From the NCBI RefSeq assembly GCF_000820105.1, contig NZ_CDDB01000001.1, forward strand, positions 182,032 through 246,031: a stretch of 64,000 bases of DNA, given 5' to 3'. This document shows, piece by piece, positions 62,330 through 64,000 of the stretch. The stretch is from Aeromonas schubertii. GTDB lineage: Bacteria; Pseudomonadota; Gammaproteobacteria; Enterobacterales; Aeromonadaceae. Position numbers and translations under genes: made by a program. The notes beneath the pieces are model-generated. The model was not told the origin of the DNA and did not search any database. It was given only the letters and a program-made list of their open reading frames with translations. How positions within the stretch are numbered: the stretch's first letter is position 1; every line of letters begins with the position of its first letter.

Positions 62330-63640
62330 ATGTTGATCTCCATAATTATTCCCTGCTATGAGCAGGAAAAATATCTTGAGCGAGCAATCGACTCAATACA
62401 GCAGCAGGATTATCATCTTATAGAAGTGATCATTGTTGATGATGGCTCAGTTACTCCAGTTTCCATCCCAACTAAAGAGTATTCTTTTCCGATAAGATTG
62501 ATTAGGCAGTCGAACCAAGGACTTCCTGCCGCGAGAAATACAGGAATAGAGAGTGCTAAAGGCGGGCTAATAAAGTTTCTTGATGCGGATGATACACTTT
62601 TACCTGGATGTTTGAGTGCACAAGTTGCGTGTATGGGAAATTCACCAGGTATAATCAGTGTGATTGGTTATAATGAGATTGATGAGGATAGCGGGAACTC
62701 TCAGGAGGTATATCCTGCTTTCGGAGATGTGCTCCCCGCATTGATGATTGATAACTTGGCACCAGTGCATTCTTATCTGTTTTACAAGAGTGACTTGATT
62801 GATATTGCGGGTTTCGATACCACCTCAAGAACTAGTGGAGGGTGCGAGGACTACGATCTTGTCTTTAGGATGGCATTGAACAATATAGGTTTTATAAGTC
62901 TACATAAGATTGGTGTTGCATATCATCGACATATTGGTTCGATGTCAACCAACGTTGAGAAAATGAAAAAGGCAATATTTAATGTGTGGATATACAATGT
63001 GTCTACTTTATTAAATACTGATGATAAGCTGCGTTCTTCACATATCTTGCCTATTTTGTCTGGCTTGTCACTACGGTTGGATAATAGACCAGCATCGATA
63101 CCTCATGAACTTGAAAATTTGATTGTTCAACTTATAGCCAAATTAGCTCACTTCGAAGAAAGTCTCAACTTAGGTGAGTTAAAACAAGTGACTAGTTTAA
63201 TGTCTAAGCATGTGGAGTTATTCATACTTTGTCAGCATGTAACATCAATCGCCAAGTCTGCAAGTTCGTCTGTCGCAATAAAATCTCAAGAGTTTCTTGA
63301 TTATAGAAGATGCTTGCTAGGTACTGGCTATAGGTTTGATGACGAGCGTTTGAATCATATTTTTTCTATTGTGAAAAAATATGATAACAGATTCGCTATC
63401 TATGGGGCTGGGAATATAGGGGAAAGAATAAAACGACTGCTTAGAACAATAGGTGTTTCCCCAAGGTTTTTTATCGACAAGAATGCAGAAAAATATGTTG
63501 GCGTAGATGATATTCCCGTTGTGGCAATTGAAAATGCAGATCTGTCTGAGATTAATGCAATTGTTATTGCCTCAGATGCTTATTATAGTGAAATATATAA
63601 TCAATTAGTAAGTAACTATCCAGATATATATATAGTATAG
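62330..63640 (+). CDS. Family 2 glycosyltransferase with C-terminal Rossmann-like module
   Basis: A 436-residue protein. The N-terminal GT2 domain shows SIIIPCYEQEKYLERAIDSI, IIVDDGS and FLDADDTLLPG with the DAD catalytic motif. Residues ~345-436 form the shared module: FAIYGAGNIGERIKRLLRTI, FFIDKNAEKYVGV, AIVIASDAYYSEIYNQL. Strongly AT-rich. It is the last gene before the insertion sequences at the right edge. Confidence 0.85.
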   Translation: MLISIIIPCYEQEKYLERAIDSIQQQDYHLIEVIIVDDGSVTPVSIPTKEYSFPIRLIRQSNQGLPAARNTGIESAKGGLIKFLDADDTLLPGCLSAQVACMGNSPGIISVIGYNEIDEDSGNSQEVYPAFGDVLPALMIDNLAPVHSYLFYKSDLIDIAGFDTTSRTSGGCEDYDLVFRMALNNIGFISLHKIGVAYHRHIGSMSTNVEKMKKAIFNVWIYNVSTLLNTDDKLRSSHILPILSGLSLRLDNRPASIPHELENLIVQLIAKLAHFEESLNLGELKQVTSLMSKHVELFILCQHVTSIAKSASSSVAIKSQEFLDYRRCLLGTGYRFDDERLNHIFSIVKKYDNRFAIYGAGNIGERIKRLLRTIGVSPRFFIDKNAEKYVGVDDIPVVAIENADLSEINAIVIASDAYYSEIYNQLVSNYPDIYIV

Positions 63641-63671
63641 ACATCTACATGTCGGTTCTGTATATGTTTTA

Positions 63672-63848
63672 GGCCTTGTTGCTCAAATCGGGGAACTATC
63701 TGTCGTCTCGGTGATCTGATCCTGTAGCGCGGTCTCCGAGAGCATCTGATGGGCAAGTCCAAGCACAAGATCAGCAACTGGCAACAGTACAACCAAGCCC
63801 TGGTGCAACGCGGTTCGTTGACCATTTGGATGGACGCACATGCCATTC
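63672..63848 (+). mobile_element. Truncated IS5-family (IS903-group-like) element
   Basis: The left end GGCCTTGTTGCTCAAATC resembles the terminal repeat of IS903-group elements (GGCTTTGTTG...AAATC). About 77 bases inside, a transposase start is present, but the element is cut off near 63848 by foreign sequence. Confidence 0.75.
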
Positions 63849-63856
63849 TGATCTGA
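63749..63856 (+). pseudogene. IS5-family transposase fragment
   Basis: The frame begins MGKSKHKISNWQQYNQALVQ and continues to WMDAHAI before running into foreign sequence and a stop. These are the usual first residues of IS903-group transposases. The rest of the gene is missing after the IS3-type insertion. Confidence 0.85.
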
Positions 63857-64000
63857 CCCAGCAATCGTGGACACCGGGTTAAGCAGCTACCTTCTCAAAC
63901 TCCTCTGGGGTTTGGTAACCCAGAGTGCTGTGCAGGCGATGTCGATTGTAATCGACCTCTATGTACTCGAATACCCTTTCCCGCATCTGGGCTCGGGTCG
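63849..64000 (-). mobile_element. IS3-family insertion sequence end (partial)
   Basis: Sequence from about 63849 reads as the 3' end of an IS3-family element on the minus strand, inserted into the IS5-type transposase gene. The left boundary is judged from where the IS5 reading frame breaks; the other end lies outside the window. Confidence 0.7.
63879..64000 (-). CDS. IS3-family transposase OrfB, C-terminal part
   Basis: The minus-strand frame reads [20 protein letters not shown] then [18 protein letters not shown] and stops at 63879-63881. This is the conserved end of the DDE integrase of IS3-family OrfB proteins. The gene runs off the right edge; whether the rest is intact cannot be seen. 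Confidence 0.88.
   Translation of the reverse strand, partial: TRAQMRERVFEYIEVDYNRHRLHSTLGYQTPEEFEKVAA

Overview
The window looks like a chromosomal segment of an Aeromonas-type gammaproteobacterium. The evidence is the GC-rich coding sequence, the polar-flagellum gene order flgAMN / cheV-cheR-flgBCDE / flgFGHIJKL / flaA-flaB-flaG-fliD(flaH)-fliS(flaJ)-maf, the adjacent pseudaminic-acid glycosylation genes, and the housekeeping neighbours (folD, tadA, astE, rsuA, a Tus-like terminator protein). Everything here is read by eye from the sequence; no database search was run.

Layout. 1-2.9 kb: an edge-truncated LysR regulator, folD, a Pro-Arg-His-Leu tRNA cluster and a separate tRNA-Pro, with a small promoter/ORF/terminator unit between them. 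3-9.9 kb: tadA, a large SNF2-family helicase, a Tus-like replication terminator protein, a DUF1127 protein and astE. 10-13.7 kb: a three-gene 2-oxoacid dehydrogenase operon (E1alpha, E1beta, E2) and a cold-shock gene with a long leader. 13.8-17.1 kb: small conserved proteins and a frameshifted solute-binding protein. 17.2-22.1 kb: a DeoR-type regulator, a glycyl radical enzyme (YbiW type), its activase (YbiY type) and a divergent FsaA-type aldolase, matching a proposed 1,5-anhydroglucitol-6-phosphate pathway. 22.2-27.7 kb: an HD-GYP protein, rsuA, a DMT exporter, a peptide-binding protein and yfcE.

27.7-49.2 kb is a polar flagellar locus: the flgN-flgM-flgA chaperone/anti-sigma side, cheV and cheR, rod/hook/hook-associated genes in two sigma54-type operons, two flagellin genes (flaA carries a one-base frameshift; flaB is intact), flaG, cap protein fliD, fliS, a small FliT-like protein and a Maf glycosyltransferase. 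Sigma28-type promoters precede flgM, flaA (two in tandem) and flaB.

49.2-63.6 kb is a flagellin glycosylation island. On the minus strand pseF-pseG-pseI feed a second Maf-type protein and a small partner. On the plus strand lies a tight operon of a GNAT acyltransferase, acyl carrier protein, SDR reductase, AMP ligase, LuxE-like and LuxC-like proteins. It is followed by a separate sigma54-type promoter driving two GT2 glycosyltransferases, a GT8 glycosyltransferase and a methyltransferase. Three of these last genes carry the same Rossmann-like accessory module. The final genes are clearly AT-richer than the rest, and the island ends at a broken IS5-family element interrupted by an IS3-family element. 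pseB and pseC are not in the window.

The most interesting parts are the LuxE/LuxC/ACP/reductase operon next to pseudaminic-acid genes without any luciferase, the shared accessory module in the glycan genes, the radical-sugar-phosphate cluster, and the Tus-like protein.
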